A stretch of 64,000 nucleotides of DNA from NCBI RefSeq assembly GCF_038592985.1, contig NZ_CP151951.1, positions 5,124,501-5,188,500 of the forward strand. Direction: 5' to 3'. Shown here piece after piece: positions 8,445 to 16,944 of the stretch. Position 1 is the first letter of the stretch, and every line of letters starts with the position of its first letter. A model generated the notes under the pieces. The model saw only the letters and a program-made list of their open reading frames with translations. It made no database searches and had not been told where the DNA came from. The stretch is from Paenibacillus sp. FSL R10-2782. GTDB taxonomy: Bacteria > Bacillota > Bacilli > Paenibacillales > Paenibacillaceae. The translations under genes were made by a program, and so were the position numbers.

Positions 8445-9157
8445 TTGCTCACCACCATCAGACTCAAATATTCAAGCTCCTGTCCGCGCAGCTCACGTGC
8501 GTTACGCCATACCATTTCATAAGGAGAAGTGACCTTGGTAATGACAGACGCACGATCCCCCAGATTCAGTTCATCCAGCACATCCAAAATCAGATCCAGC
8601 ACCTTGGCAACCTTGATGAACACGACCGTATCGTGATTTTCAATCGCCCGCTTCATCGCTTCTTTATCATGGGTAGCGGGAATAATACCGACCTGCTGAT
8701 CTCCGTCTGCCAAAGGCAACTCCAGCGCCGCCGCTGCTCCCAACACGGAAGAAATGCCTGGAATGGATACAATCGGCACCTCGGGATGAAGCTCCTTCAT
8801 GAGACGCGCCAAGTGAATAAAAGTACTGTACAAATTCGGGTCCCCCTCGGTGACAAAGGCTACATCCTTGCCTTGACTCAGAGCCTCCCAGCAGGCAACC
8901 ACCGTTTTGTTCCACTCCCGTTCCAGTACAACCGGGTCCTTGGTCATCGGGAAAATGAGCCCCAGCATTTCTTTTTCCTCCGGGTTTACGTACAGCTCCA
9001 CGATTTCATGGGCATACGATTTGCCTCCCCGACGTTTCTTCGGATAAGCCACAACTGCGCATTCTTGAAGCATGCGGTACGCCTTGACCGTAATCAGCTC
9101 GGGATCACCCGGCCCCACGCCTACGCCGTAAAGTGTTCCTGTTGCCGCCGTATTCAT
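8441..9157 (-). CDS. cbiL: cobalt-factor II C20-methyltransferase
   Basis: CbiL methylates C20 of cobalt-factor II (cobalt-sirohydrochlorin) with SAM. The 238-residue protein has TLYGVGVGPGDPELITVKAY at the N-terminus, a KKRRGGKSYAHEIV segment characteristic of C20 enzymes, FVTEGDPNLYSTFIHLARLM as the SAM loop, and VSIPGISSVLGAAAALELPL. These features and the length match CbiL/CobI. Within the operon it lies between cbiET and cbiF, with a 29-base gap upstream containing its ribosome site (gggggagagacag region) and a 4-base overlap with cbiF downstream. Confidence 0.94.
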   Translation of the reverse strand: MNTAATGTLYGVGVGPGDPELITVKAYRMLQECAVVAYPKKRRGGKSYAHEIVELYVNPEEKEMLGLIFPMTKDPVVLEREWNKTVVACWEALSQGKDVAFVTEGDPNLYSTFIHLARLMKELHPEVPIVSIPGISSVLGAAAALELPLADGDQQVGIIPATHDKEAMKRAIENHDTVVFIKVAKVLDLILDVLDELNLGDRASVITKVTSPYEMVWRNARELRGQELEYLSLMVVSK

Positions 9158-9186
9158 GCTGTCTCTCCCCCTCTTGATCTACCAAA

Positions 9187-10443
9187 TTACTCCCCTGCTG
9201 CCTCGTCAGTCGCTTCCACCGACGGCCGCCCTGTAATAACATATATCGGATTTAGTCCATCAAAACGCGTCATATTCAAAATCGGCTTGCTACGCGCTGT
9301 TTGCAGTAACGTCACCGAGGTTTCCAGCCCCGCTTCTTGCATCGCCTTCATGCCGTCATGCAGCGTCTCAATCGTTGCGGCATTCACTACAATTCGTCCA
9401 TCCGTACGCAGACGGGAAGCGCACAGCCGAATCAGCTCCGCCAGCTCTCCCCCGCTCCCGCCGATAAACACCGCATCCGGGTCTGGCAGCTCTTCCAGTC
9501 CGGCAGGCGCTTTGGCGTGAATGACCGGAAAATCGGTGCGGAATTTGATCTTGTTCGCTTCCACATTGGCAAGATCGCCTTCATTCTTCTCAATGGCAAA
9601 TACTTGCCCGTACTTCGCCAGCCGTGCACACTCCACAGCTACAGAGCCGGACCCTGCGCCAATGTCCCATACGATGCTTCGCTCTGTCAGACGCAGCTCG
9701 GACAGGCTGAACACGCGCACTTCACGCTTCGTAATCAGCCCTTTTTCCGGCTTGCGCTGGTGAAATTCCGCATCCTCAAAACCAAATCCCCGACGAATCG
9801 CAAGCACGTCCGCACCCTTACGGCGGCGCAAAATAACCACATTCAGTGGTTGGAACGTTCCCTGCGCCATCTCTTCCAGCGTATAATGCCGATACGTCTC
9901 ATCCGGTCCGCCCAAATGCTCGCCAACAAAGGCATCATATTCCGTCATGCCGTAATGCAGCAGATAGGCAGCGACTGCGGCGGGATGATTCCGGTCGTCC
10001 GTCAGCAGCGCGACCTTGTGCTGTCCGTCGATCCGCTGTGCCAGTCCGGTTATCGGACGGCCATGTATGCTTTCCAGCACCGCATCCTGCCAGCTCTCTC
10101 CCAGACGTGCAAATGCCAACTGAACCGAGCTGAGATGCGGCAAAATATCCAGATGCTCAGCCCCCAGCTTGGCGGACAAATACCCTGCGATGCCAAAAAA
10201 AAGCGGATCGCCTGACGCAAGCACGACAATATCCTTGTCCTCACGCAAACGTCCCAATTCTTCCACCACGGCGGAAAAGCCGCTCTTTAATGTCCGTTTT
10301 TCCCCTGCGGCTGTCTTGAAAAAGGCCAGTTGGCGCTCTCCGCCAACCAGCACGTCCGCACGCTCGATTCGCTCCAGCGTCTCCTGCGACAGACCTGCCG
10401 CTCCATTTTCACCGATACCAATGACACGGATCACTCTACTCAC
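9187..10443 (-). CDS. cbiET: fused cobalt-precorrin-7 C5-methyltransferase / cobalt-precorrin-6B C15-methyltransferase (decarboxylating)
   Basis: A two-domain enzyme doing the last ring methylations (C5, C15) and the decarboxylation of the acetate side chain at C12. The N-terminal CbiE domain (residues about 1-205) begins VIRVIGIGENGAAGLSQETL and includes VVLASGDPLFFGIAGYL. The C-terminal CbiT domain has KGLITKREVRVFSLSELRL and the class I methyltransferase motif VWDIGAGSGSVAVECARLA. The fusion is common and equals CobL of aerobic producers. I place the start at the GTG at 10443, which overlaps the end of cbiD by 8 bases and has gggaggg about 9 bases upstream. An ATG at 10467 would run 32 bases into cbiD and add residues not typical of CbiE. 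Confidence 0.93.
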   Translation of the reverse strand: MSRVIRVIGIGENGAAGLSQETLERIERADVLVGGERQLAFFKTAAGEKRTLKSGFSAVVEELGRLREDKDIVVLASGDPLFFGIAGYLSAKLGAEHLDILPHLSSVQLAFARLGESWQDAVLESIHGRPITGLAQRIDGQHKVALLTDDRNHPAAVAAYLLHYGMTEYDAFVGEHLGGPDETYRHYTLEEMAQGTFQPLNVVILRRRKGADVLAIRRGFGFEDAEFHQRKPEKGLITKREVRVFSLSELRLTERSIVWDIGAGSGSVAVECARLAKYGQVFAIEKNEGDLANVEANKIKFRTDFPVIHAKAPAGLEELPDPDAVFIGGSGGELAELIRLCASRLRTDGRIVVNAATIETLHDGMKAMQEAGLETSVTLLQTARSKPILNMTRFDGLNPIYVITGRPSVEATDEAAGE

Positions 10444-11587
10444 CGACTCTCGCCCTCCCCAGCACATTCCCTTTCATCGTTACCAGTACCATTTCTACGA
10501 CGATTCCACCATCTGCATGCTCCAGACAATGCTGACATCCATAGGTGCACAGCTTTTCAAAAAAGCTCAGCGCATTCGCCTCGGTCATCATATCCGCCAC
10601 CTGAGTAGCTGTATTTGCCTCGGCCACCGCTGCTGCAAGCGACTCGTCCACACCCGCTTCACGCGCGACCTCCGCCAAAAAGCCAAAATCCACCGGGGCG
10701 CTCTTGGAATGAACCATCATGACACCTTGAGCGACCTTCGACAGCTTGCCGGGCATACCGACGAGAATAATTTTCTTCATGCCTAACCGTTTTCCGTGCT
10801 TGATCGCAAAGCCGACAAAATCGCCCATCTGAATAAAGGCTTCTTCCGTGAGCTGATCGTACATTTGCATTGCATATTTTTCACTGCTGCCGCCTGTGGT
10901 TAGGACAATTTCCTTGCAATCCATCGCTTGCGCAACCGATATGGCCTGCACGACACTGGCTTTATAAGCTGATGTGGAAAATGGAACCACCACACCTCGC
11001 GTACCCAGTATGGAGATACCCCCAAGAATACCAAGCCGCCCATTCAGCGTCTTCTTGGCGATTTCTTCGCCGTCCGGCACGCTGATAACGACACGGACAC
11101 CTTTGGCCGATCCATGCTCCTCAAGCACGCCTGTGACGACCTCCGTAATCATTCGACGCGGCACAGGATTGATCGCTGCTTCGCCGACAGGCACAGGCAG
11201 ACCGGGCTTCGTCACCCGGCCCACGCCGATGCCGCCGTCGAGTTCAATGCCCGGCTCCTCCCGCCAACTGACGGACGCGATAATTCTCGCCTGATGCGTC
11301 GCATCCGGGTCATCGCCGCCGTCCTTGATCGTCGTGCAGGAAGCTTCGTCCGCGTTCAGCACCGGCTCGATCAGTTCGAACGCATGATCGAAGCCCGCTG
11401 GCAGCGATATGACCGCTTCCTTCGGCGGAATGCCCGTGATGAGCAGTTGCACCGCTCCCTTGGCAACCGCAGCCGCGCAGGCTCCAGTTGTAAAGCCTGA
11501 CCGCATCGGCTTGTCCGGCGCGGGAGCTTCACCGCTTTTCATCCGTTTGGGCCTGTCGGCGGACGCCGCTTCCTTTTCCATACCCAT
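10436..11587 (-). CDS. cbiD: cobalt-precorrin-5B C1-methyltransferase
   Basis: CbiD methylates C1 during the anaerobic pathway. The 383-residue protein has the family opening MRSGFTTGACAAAVAKGAVQ near residue 27, the DGGDDPDATH and ASVSWREEPGIELDGGIGVG blocks, RRMITEVVTGVLEEHGSAKG and ILGGISILGTRGVVVPFST. The C-terminal part contains GKLSKVAQGVMMVHSKSAPV. The roughly 26 residues before the conserved core are polar and rich in Lys/Pro. CbiD is absent from aerobic pathways, so it is diagnostic of the oxygen-independent route. It lies 68 bases after cbiC and overlaps cbiET by 8 bases. Confidence 0.95.
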   Translation of the reverse strand: MGMEKEAASADRPKRMKSGEAPAPDKPMRSGFTTGACAAAVAKGAVQLLITGIPPKEAVISLPAGFDHAFELIEPVLNADEASCTTIKDGGDDPDATHQARIIASVSWREEPGIELDGGIGVGRVTKPGLPVPVGEAAINPVPRRMITEVVTGVLEEHGSAKGVRVVISVPDGEEIAKKTLNGRLGILGGISILGTRGVVVPFSTSAYKASVVQAISVAQAMDCKEIVLTTGGSSEKYAMQMYDQLTEEAFIQMGDFVGFAIKHGKRLGMKKIILVGMPGKLSKVAQGVMMVHSKSAPVDFGFLAEVAREAGVDESLAAAVAEANTATQVADMMTEANALSFFEKLCTYGCQHCLEHADGGIVVEMVLVTMKGNVLGRARVGE

Positions 11588-11655
11588 TCCTCCTTAACCT
11601 CTCATGCTGTTCATGTTCCAATTCATTTCATGATACAGCAAACGGGCAACCGCAT

Positions 11656-12300
11656 CTAGCGGACAGCCATTAAGGAGATTGCATTCAATGCCGCCACGAC
11701 AATCGTACTGCCGCCCTTGCGCCCAATGTTCGTAATGAACGGAATATCCAGCTTGCGAAGCTCGTCCTTCGATTCTGCCGCCGATACGAAGCCGACTGGC
11801 ATCCCGATAATCAGGCCGGGCTTGGCCGCTCCTTCTTTCACCAGACGAATCAGCTCCAGCAGGGCTGTCGGCGCATTTCCAATCGCATAAATACCGCCTT
11901 CGCCTGCCTGAATCGCTTTGCGCATCGAAATAATGGCGCGAGTCGTATTCAGCCTTTTCGCTTCCTCCATCACGTCCGGGTCCGAAATGTACACATGCAC
12001 ATCTCCGCCAAACTGACGGATACGATCCTTGCTCAGACCCGCCTGTATCATTTGCACGTCCGCAACGACCTGCTGCCCTGCGCGAATGGCTGCAACCCCC
12101 GCATCAATCGCTTTCGGATGAAACACCATGCTGCGGCCCAGCTCAAAATCAGCAGACGCGTGAATAACGCGCTGTACCACTGGATATTGCGCTTCTGTAA
12201 AAGGATGCTCTCCCAGCTCCTCGGTGATCATCTCGAAGCTTTTACCCTCAATCTCCTGCGGCTGCACCGTTAACGGTTTAAAATCTGTTTTAAAATCCAT
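11656..12300 (-). CDS. cbiC: cobalt-precorrin-8 methylmutase
   Basis: CbiC moves the methyl group from C11 to C12 to give cobyrinate. The protein of 214 residues begins MDFKTDFKPLTVQPQEIEGK. It carries the catalytic-histidine region VVQRVIHASADFELGRSMVF, VVADVQMIQAGLSKDRI, YAIGNAPTALLELIRLV and GMPVGFVSAAESKDELRK, all typical. I use the ATG at 12300 because AGGAG lies 11 bases upstream and family members start here. A longer in-frame ATG at 12393 would translate the conserved RNA-like element described at 12343-12396. The 270-base gap to cbiJ is the widest inside the operon. Confidence 0.95.
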   Translation of the reverse strand: MDFKTDFKPLTVQPQEIEGKSFEMITEELGEHPFTEAQYPVVQRVIHASADFELGRSMVFHPKAIDAGVAAIRAGQQVVADVQMIQAGLSKDRIRQFGGDVHVYISDPDVMEEAKRLNTTRAIISMRKAIQAGEGGIYAIGNAPTALLELIRLVKEGAAKPGLIIGMPVGFVSAAESKDELRKLDIPFITNIGRKGGSTIVVAALNAISLMAVR

Positions 12301-12342
12301 CGTTTCGACCACTCCTTTAGGGAAAATTAGTTTTGAACATTC

Positions 12343-12396
12343 AAAGTTACCGACTGTGCCACCACACAGTGGGATGGTACTTCCCATCGCCACCGC
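12343..12396. other. conserved structured element, copy A (between cbiJ and cbiC)
   Basis: A 54-base block aligns without gaps to 24253-24306, with the last 24 bases nearly identical. On the plus strand it forms stem 1 ACTGTG(353-358)/CACAGT(365-370) and stem 2 GATGG/CCATC, then GCCACCGC. Between the copies one base pair of stem 1 changes on both sides (T-A to C-G) and another changes C-G to T-G, so pairing is kept. That suggests selection on an RNA fold. The transcribed strand is uncertain: on the minus strand it lies in the cbiC leader, 43 to 96 bases before the start. I recognise no known riboswitch class. Confidence 0.45.
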
Positions 12397-12570
12397 TGCG
12401 CTTGCACAACACCATTCAGACTACTCCGTTTTGATGTGAATTTTTAAAATTCAGCTTATATACGTATTTTAAGATGACTATATTTTAAATACACGCCAGA
12501 AAAAGCTCTGTATTTATCGGATTGACTAGGCTGTTAATTACCCGATCGACCAGATTCACAGGGTCATCTT

Positions 12571-13350
12571 TTAGATCGAAGGGGCCACTTTGGTTGTACG
12601 CAGTGCGTCGATCACTCCGTTGAAATGATCAAATACGGTGCCAAATTCCACTTCTGGTCTGGAAATCAAAATCACATGAATGCCCAGCTCCAGCGCAGAT
12701 TGAACCTTTTCATCCACCGCTCCCGTGCGTCCGCTTTCCTTGGTCACCATCACTGTCGTGCTGAAGTGCTTGTACAATGCTTCGTTCATCTCGCGGGAAA
12801 AAGGTCCCTGCATGGCGATAATATTTTTTTGCTCCATGCCTAGCTCGCCGCATTTCTCCATATTGTCCAGACGTGGGAGCATACGTGCAACCAAACGAAT
12901 CTCCGGGTCTTCGAGCAAATGCTTGGTGAACGTGCCGAGCGTCTTGCTGCCTGTGGTAAGCATGATAGAGCCTTTAAGCTGCTTCGCTTCCAATGCGGCT
13001 TCCTCATAGGAGGGTACGATGTGAAGCAACGGATGATTGTCATACACCAGCCCTGCCCGCTCATAGCGAACATAAGGAACCCCGGACTCGCGTGCGGCTG
13101 TCATGGCATTCGCATGAGCTTCTTCTGCAAAAGGATGACTGGCATCAACGATAGCCTGTACTCCCTGTTCCCGAACCACTGCTGCCATTTCATCGGCTGT
13201 CATTCGGCCTGTGCGTACGTCCAGACCTACTTCGGACAAGCTGTTTGCCGCGCTCTCTGTTACGACGGAGGCCAATACTTTGAAACCATTGTCCCGGATT
13301 TGCAGCGCCAATTCCCGAGCATCGCTCGTTCCACATAGCATGAAAATCAT
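12571..13350 (-). CDS. cbiJ: cobalt-precorrin-6A reductase
   Basis: CbiJ (CobK) reduces a corrin-ring double bond with a nicotinamide cofactor. The 259-residue protein starts MIFMLCGTSDARELALQIRD, the typical GTSDAR nucleotide-binding motif. It contains ALQIRDNGFKVLASVVTESA, VRTGRMTADEMAAVVREQGV, the signature AIVDASHPFAEEAHANAMTA, and SIMLTTGSKTLGTFTKHL. A C-terminal VTKESGRTGAVDEKVQSALE matches the family. It overlaps cbiX by 4 bases. A 270-base gap containing conserved element A separates it from the next gene cbiC, so the operon may have an internal control point here. Confidence 0.94.
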   Translation of the reverse strand: MIFMLCGTSDARELALQIRDNGFKVLASVVTESAANSLSEVGLDVRTGRMTADEMAAVVREQGVQAIVDASHPFAEEAHANAMTAARESGVPYVRYERAGLVYDNHPLLHIVPSYEEAALEAKQLKGSIMLTTGSKTLGTFTKHLLEDPEIRLVARMLPRLDNMEKCGELGMEQKNIIAMQGPFSREMNEALYKHFSTTVMVTKESGRTGAVDEKVQSALELGIHVILISRPEVEFGTVFDHFNGVIDALRTTKVAPSI

Positions 13351-14540
13351 GAGCCACTCACCTGCCCGCTACCTGAAATCCCGTTTCCGTTCACAACAGA
13401 CGGCGTATGTGCATGATCGTGGTGATGTTCATGATCATGGTCATCATGGCTGTGTGCATGTACATGCTCATGCTTGTGGTCATGGTCGTGGTCGTGGTCG
13501 TGGTCATTCTCATGCTCGTGCTTGTGATCATGCAAGTGATCCTCATGATGATGCTCGTGTCCATGTGCATGGTGGTCATGGTCGTGATGATCATGATGGT
13601 GATCATGATGGTGATCATGATGGTGATCATGATGGTGATCATGATGGTGATCGTGATGATCGTGGTTATGTCCGTGATCATGGTCGTGGTGATGATGGTG
13701 ATGCTCCTGCGCCTCCAGACGGAACTGGCAGTTATCGCAATTGGCCATAACCTTGCCGACTAAACCTTCATTGGCACGCTCCAGCACAAGCTCAACCAAT
13801 TGCGGATGGAAACCAAAGTACCCTCCAATTTCCACTTGCAAATCAGGATGGGCCTCGGCAAATTCCTCTGTCATTTCTCCAATGCGCTTAATCAGCACAC
13901 CTGTGAACAGAAAGTATGGAAGCACGATGATTTTTTTGGCCCCCAGGCGCAGGCAGCGTTCCAAGCCATCTGGAAAAGAAGGCTGAGTCACACCGATAAA
14001 GCTGCTCTCCACCCACGTATACGGAAGTTTTTCCCACAGCATACGGGTAATTTTGAAAAAGTCGCTGTTCGCATCCGGATCGCTGCTTCCGCGTCCCAGC
14101 ACCAGCACAGCCGTTTCTTCGTCCGTCACCTCGGCAGAAGACTGCGCATCGCTATCCATACCCGCTGGAACCGCAACCGGACGGGCCTCTTTCAAGCGGC
14201 TTTGCAGAATGCTGACAATTTTTTCGTGAACGCCAATCGGACGTCCATATACAAATTCAACCTGAGGATACTTAGCCTTCGCACGATCAATCGCCATCGG
14301 AATATCAATTTTGGCATGTCCCGCTGCGAACAAAATAATCGGAACAAGCACGACCCGCGTCGCCCCTCGCTCCACACATGTCTGCACACCTTCAGCAATG
14401 CTGGGCCGTGTCAGCTCCAAAAAACAGGTTTCCACACACATATCCGGCACCCGATCTGCCACCGCCTGTGCAAATTCCAGCAACTCCCGGTTTCCCTCCG
14501 GATCCCGACTCCCATGTCCAACCAACAATATTGCATTCAC
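13347..14540 (-). CDS. cbiX: sirohydrochlorin cobaltochelatase with CxxC motif and very long histidine-rich tail
   Basis: CbiX inserts cobalt into sirohydrochlorin, starting the anaerobic corrin pathway. The 397-residue protein has two related CbiX halves: MNAILLVGHGSRDPEGNREL with IILFAAGHAKIDIPMAID, and VLVLGRGSSDPDANSDFFKI with VLPYFLFTGVLIKRI. After them comes NCDNCQF, a CxxC resembling the Fe-S motif of long CbiX proteins such as that of B. megaterium. The last 115 or so residues are dominated by His and Asp (HDHH repeats), likely binding or storing cobalt or nickel ions. The tail is encoded by a microsatellite-like repeat. The gene overlaps cbiJ by 4 bases and lies 94 bases after cbiH60. 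Confidence 0.93.
   Translation of the reverse strand: MNAILLVGHGSRDPEGNRELLEFAQAVADRVPDMCVETCFLELTRPSIAEGVQTCVERGATRVVLVPIILFAAGHAKIDIPMAIDRAKAKYPQVEFVYGRPIGVHEKIVSILQSRLKEARPVAVPAGMDSDAQSSAEVTDEETAVLVLGRGSSDPDANSDFFKITRMLWEKLPYTWVESSFIGVTQPSFPDGLERCLRLGAKKIIVLPYFLFTGVLIKRIGEMTEEFAEAHPDLQVEIGGYFGFHPQLVELVLERANEGLVGKVMANCDNCQFRLEAQEHHHHHHDHDHGHNHDHHDHHHDHHHDHHHDHHHDHHHDHHDHDHHAHGHEHHHEDHLHDHKHEHENDHDHDHDHDHKHEHVHAHSHDDHDHEHHHDHAHTPSVVNGNGISGSGQVSGS
13591..13650 (-). repeat. 12-base tandem repeat encoding HDHH units of CbiX
   Basis: Five perfect head-to-tail copies of tcatgatggtga (plus strand) lie at 13591-13650, inside a wider region (about 13425-13715) of degenerate His/Asp codons. The unit length is a multiple of three, so copy-number changes keep the reading frame. 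Confidence 0.9.
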
Positions 14541-14634
14541 TGCTATATTTTCCTCCTCATAAATAGGTATAATATACCAATAAAACCTATTTTATCTATA
14601 TGCATGCATCTATAAAAACAGGCTTTCTAGCCTA

Positions 14635-16446
14635 TTAATCACCGCAGATGGCATTCACTTCTACTGTTGCAGGTGCATCTTCATGCCGAAAACCTGCCAC
14701 AACGCCCACACGTTTGAAAAATTTATGAAAACGCTCGTTTGGATGCCCTTTTTCCTTATATTCAGCAATGACATGCTCAACGATATCCGTAATCTGATCC
14801 CCCGGAATGCCCTCTGCCACAGGTTGTGCAGCATGAGCGTTACGGCCAAATTTTTTGCCGCCTAGAAACAAATCGTATCCTCCCTTGCGGTACACAATCC
14901 CGATATCTTCCAGCACCGCTCCATAGCAGGCCATACCGCAGCCGTTCAAAGCAATGCTCGTTTCCTTAGGTGCCTGCAATCCGCCCAGTACAACCTGTAG
15001 ATGCTCCGCCACAGGCACAGCGTCATCCTTCTCCATATTGCAGAAGTCGCACGCCTTCACCTTAAACACATCGCCTATCGGCATCACGATGAATCGTTCA
15101 TCCCGTAGCCGCCCTACCAGCTCCTCCGGGTCCGCGCACGGCACGCGCAGCACGATCTGGTGATCCGGCGTATACTCCAGCTCGCCTTCATCACCCGCTA
15201 CCTCCGCGAGCAGCGCCATCTGGCGAGCGGTGAACTTCTTGTTTCCCACGCCGGGGGAAACGCCCACCTCAAACAGCGCAGGCTTGCCAAAGCTGCCTAT
15301 CGCTGTCCCGGCCGTAGCTGCCGTTCCGGCGGCGCTCACGGCGGGCGCTTGCCCGTTCCAGCGCGCGCTGGCTTCGCCCGGCAGCTTGCCGCCCGCAGCG
15401 AGGCGGCTCAGCGCCTCCGCTGCCAGCGATGCCGGGGCCGCACCGGCTTGCGCCGCAGGCGCGGCCTGCACGGCAGCCACCGCTTGCGGGCGTGCCTGCG
15501 TTGCCACCGCAGCAGCACCGCTCGCGGAAGGCGCGGTCCCGCCAGCTCCCGCAGGGGCTGGTACTGCGGGAGCTGCGCCTGCCTGCGACGCATTAAGCGC
15601 GCGATCCTCTTGCGCGCCCAGCGACCACGGCTCCGCTTCCGTACGGAGCCGCTGATGCGGCTTGAGCGCCTGCTCGGACGCATCCAGCGTATACTTGCGC
15701 TGATACCCGCGCGGCGTCACGATCAGACCGTCATACACCATCGTCGAGGAATTACCGATGATGACGGTCGTCAGCATACCGATATCATGGTTCAGCATGT
15801 CCTCCAGCGTCGTCACTACGACTTGCTGACGGTCACGATAAGCACTCTTGACCAGCCCTACCGGAGTCTGTGGATCACGGTAGCGCAGCAAAATGGACTG
15901 CGTCTCAACTATCTGGCGTGTACGCCGACCACTGCGCGGATTGTACAGTGCAATGACAAAATCCGCCGAAGCTGCCGCTTCTACACGTTTCACAATCGTT
16001 TCCCAAGGGGTTAAATGGTCACTCAGACTGATCGTGCATGCATCATGCATGACGGGCGCACCCAACAGCGAAGCACAGGACTGAATCGCCGATATTCCCG
16101 GCACGACTTCTACCTCAACCCCGTCCTCACGACGCCAGCCCTTTTGCATCAGCACTTCGTACACTAGCCCGGCCATGCCATATACGCCTGCGTCTCCACT
16201 GGAAATGACGGCTACCTTCTTGCCCATCTCCGCCTGTCGAACCGCCTCCTGCGCACGGCTCACTTCCTCTGTCATGCCTGTGCGCACAATCTCCTGTCCG
16301 TTCAACAACGGACGGATCAGGTCCACATAGGTGTTGTAGCCGATAATGACCTCACTCTCGGCCAGCGCGTCCAGCGCTCGTTTTGTGATATGTTCCATAT
16401 CCCCCGGTCCGAATCCAATCACGAGCAATTTTCCTAATGGGCTCAT
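14635..16446 (-). CDS. cbiH60: CbiH60-type cobalt-factor III C17-methyltransferase with C-terminal Fe-S domain
   Basis: This enzyme methylates C17 and contracts the macrocycle. Residues 1-245 form a CbiH domain (LLVIGFGPGDMEHITKRALD, GDAGVYGMAGLVYEVLMQ, VPGISAIQSCASLLGAPVMH). Residues about 385-600 resemble the 4Fe-4S half of nitrite/sulfite reductases, with KVKACDFCNMEKDD and ALNGCGMACYGAVLEDIG providing four cysteines. This CbiH plus Fe-S architecture is the one described as CbiH60 in B. megaterium. Between the domains lies an Ala/Pro/Gly-rich linker of about 110 residues encoded by unusually GC-rich DNA (about 15300-15640), which makes the protein longer than expected. It is the first gene of the operon after the cobalamin riboswitch. 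Confidence 0.92.
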   Translation of the reverse strand: MSPLGKLLVIGFGPGDMEHITKRALDALAESEVIIGYNTYVDLIRPLLNGQEIVRTGMTEEVSRAQEAVRQAEMGKKVAVISSGDAGVYGMAGLVYEVLMQKGWRREDGVEVEVVPGISAIQSCASLLGAPVMHDACTISLSDHLTPWETIVKRVEAAASADFVIALYNPRSGRRTRQIVETQSILLRYRDPQTPVGLVKSAYRDRQQVVVTTLEDMLNHDIGMLTTVIIGNSSTMVYDGLIVTPRGYQRKYTLDASEQALKPHQRLRTEAEPWSLGAQEDRALNASQAGAAPAVPAPAGAGGTAPSASGAAAVATQARPQAVAAVQAAPAAQAGAAPASLAAEALSRLAAGGKLPGEASARWNGQAPAVSAAGTAATAGTAIGSFGKPALFEVGVSPGVGNKKFTARQMALLAEVAGDEGELEYTPDHQIVLRVPCADPEELVGRLRDERFIVMPIGDVFKVKACDFCNMEKDDAVPVAEHLQVVLGGLQAPKETSIALNGCGMACYGAVLEDIGIVYRKGGYDLFLGGKKFGRNAHAAQPVAEGIPGDQITDIVEHVIAEYKEKGHPNERFHKFFKRVGVVAGFRHEDAPATVEVNAICGD

Positions 16447-16525
16447 CGTTATCCTCCTTCTTAAATCTAGGCTATGTTTTCCACGCTTCTATCTATTTCA
16501 CTTATATATGGACATCCTGTAACTC

Positions 16526-16555
16526 AAAAAAACCCATCCTGCCCGGATGGGTTTC
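16526..16555 (-). terminator. intrinsic terminator in the cobalamin-operon leader (riboswitch expression platform)
   Basis: AAACCCATCC and GGATGGGTTT pair around GGGCA and are followed by seven Ts on the minus strand. It lies between the riboswitch aptamer and the first structural gene, so it is the likely off-switch for the operon when cobalamin is bound. Confidence 0.85.
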
Positions 16556-16771
16556 CTATGTACGCATCGTATTATCAGACAACACAACATAAGAAGACAC
16601 TTCTTGTCTTCCGCCATCATGCCGCTGCTTTCCATCTGCCTGTTCACGCTTGAAACGCTTCTGCACGTTCAGCTCCACGCAAACCTGTAACCAACATGGA
16701 AAAAGCAGCGTGCGCCTGATTTCCTGATTTCGTACACCCATCCTCTCCGCGAAGGTTAACGGTGCATACAG

Positions 16772-16930
16772 ATCAAGGTAGGTCTCCTGGCTCGGCATCA
16801 ACAGATTTTTTCGTCTTCCCCGGTTTCTCACGAGTGACATCTGAAAAAATCCTCTTCCTTACAGTGGCGGGACCGCTCGGGACTTGCACCCGATTCCCTG
16901 TTACCCTTCGCTATCACAAAGGCACCTTGT
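16772..16930 (-). promoter_or_regulatory. cobalamin riboswitch upstream of the cob operon
   Basis: On the minus strand the aptamer runs from AGGTGCC through GGGAATCGGGTGCAAGTCCC, GAGCGGTCCCGCCACTGTAA (the B12 box region) and ends with AGCCAGGAGACCTACCT. These conserved blocks are in the order and spacing of the AdoCbl riboswitch. Bound cobalamin should repress the ten-gene operon downstream, through the terminator at 16526-16555. The distance from aptamer to terminator is unusually long, about 215 bases. Confidence 0.95.
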
Positions 16931-16944
16931 CTGTTCGCTATTTG

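Noticed and set aside
12301..12393. Upstream ATG extension of cbiC
   Set aside because: It would translate the conserved structured element; the ATG at 12300 has a ribosome site and matches the family start.
13591..13650. Regular repeats that could suggest a CRISPR array
   Set aside because: Units are 12 bases, contiguous and in frame with a His-rich protein tail; there are no spacers and no cas genes.
13407..13763. Plus-strand frame rich in Met, Val and Ile, and a similar minus-strand Met/Thr/Ile-rich frame
   Set aside because: They are out-of-frame readings of the His/Asp repeat of cbiX; composition is an artefact of the repeat and no ribosome site exists.
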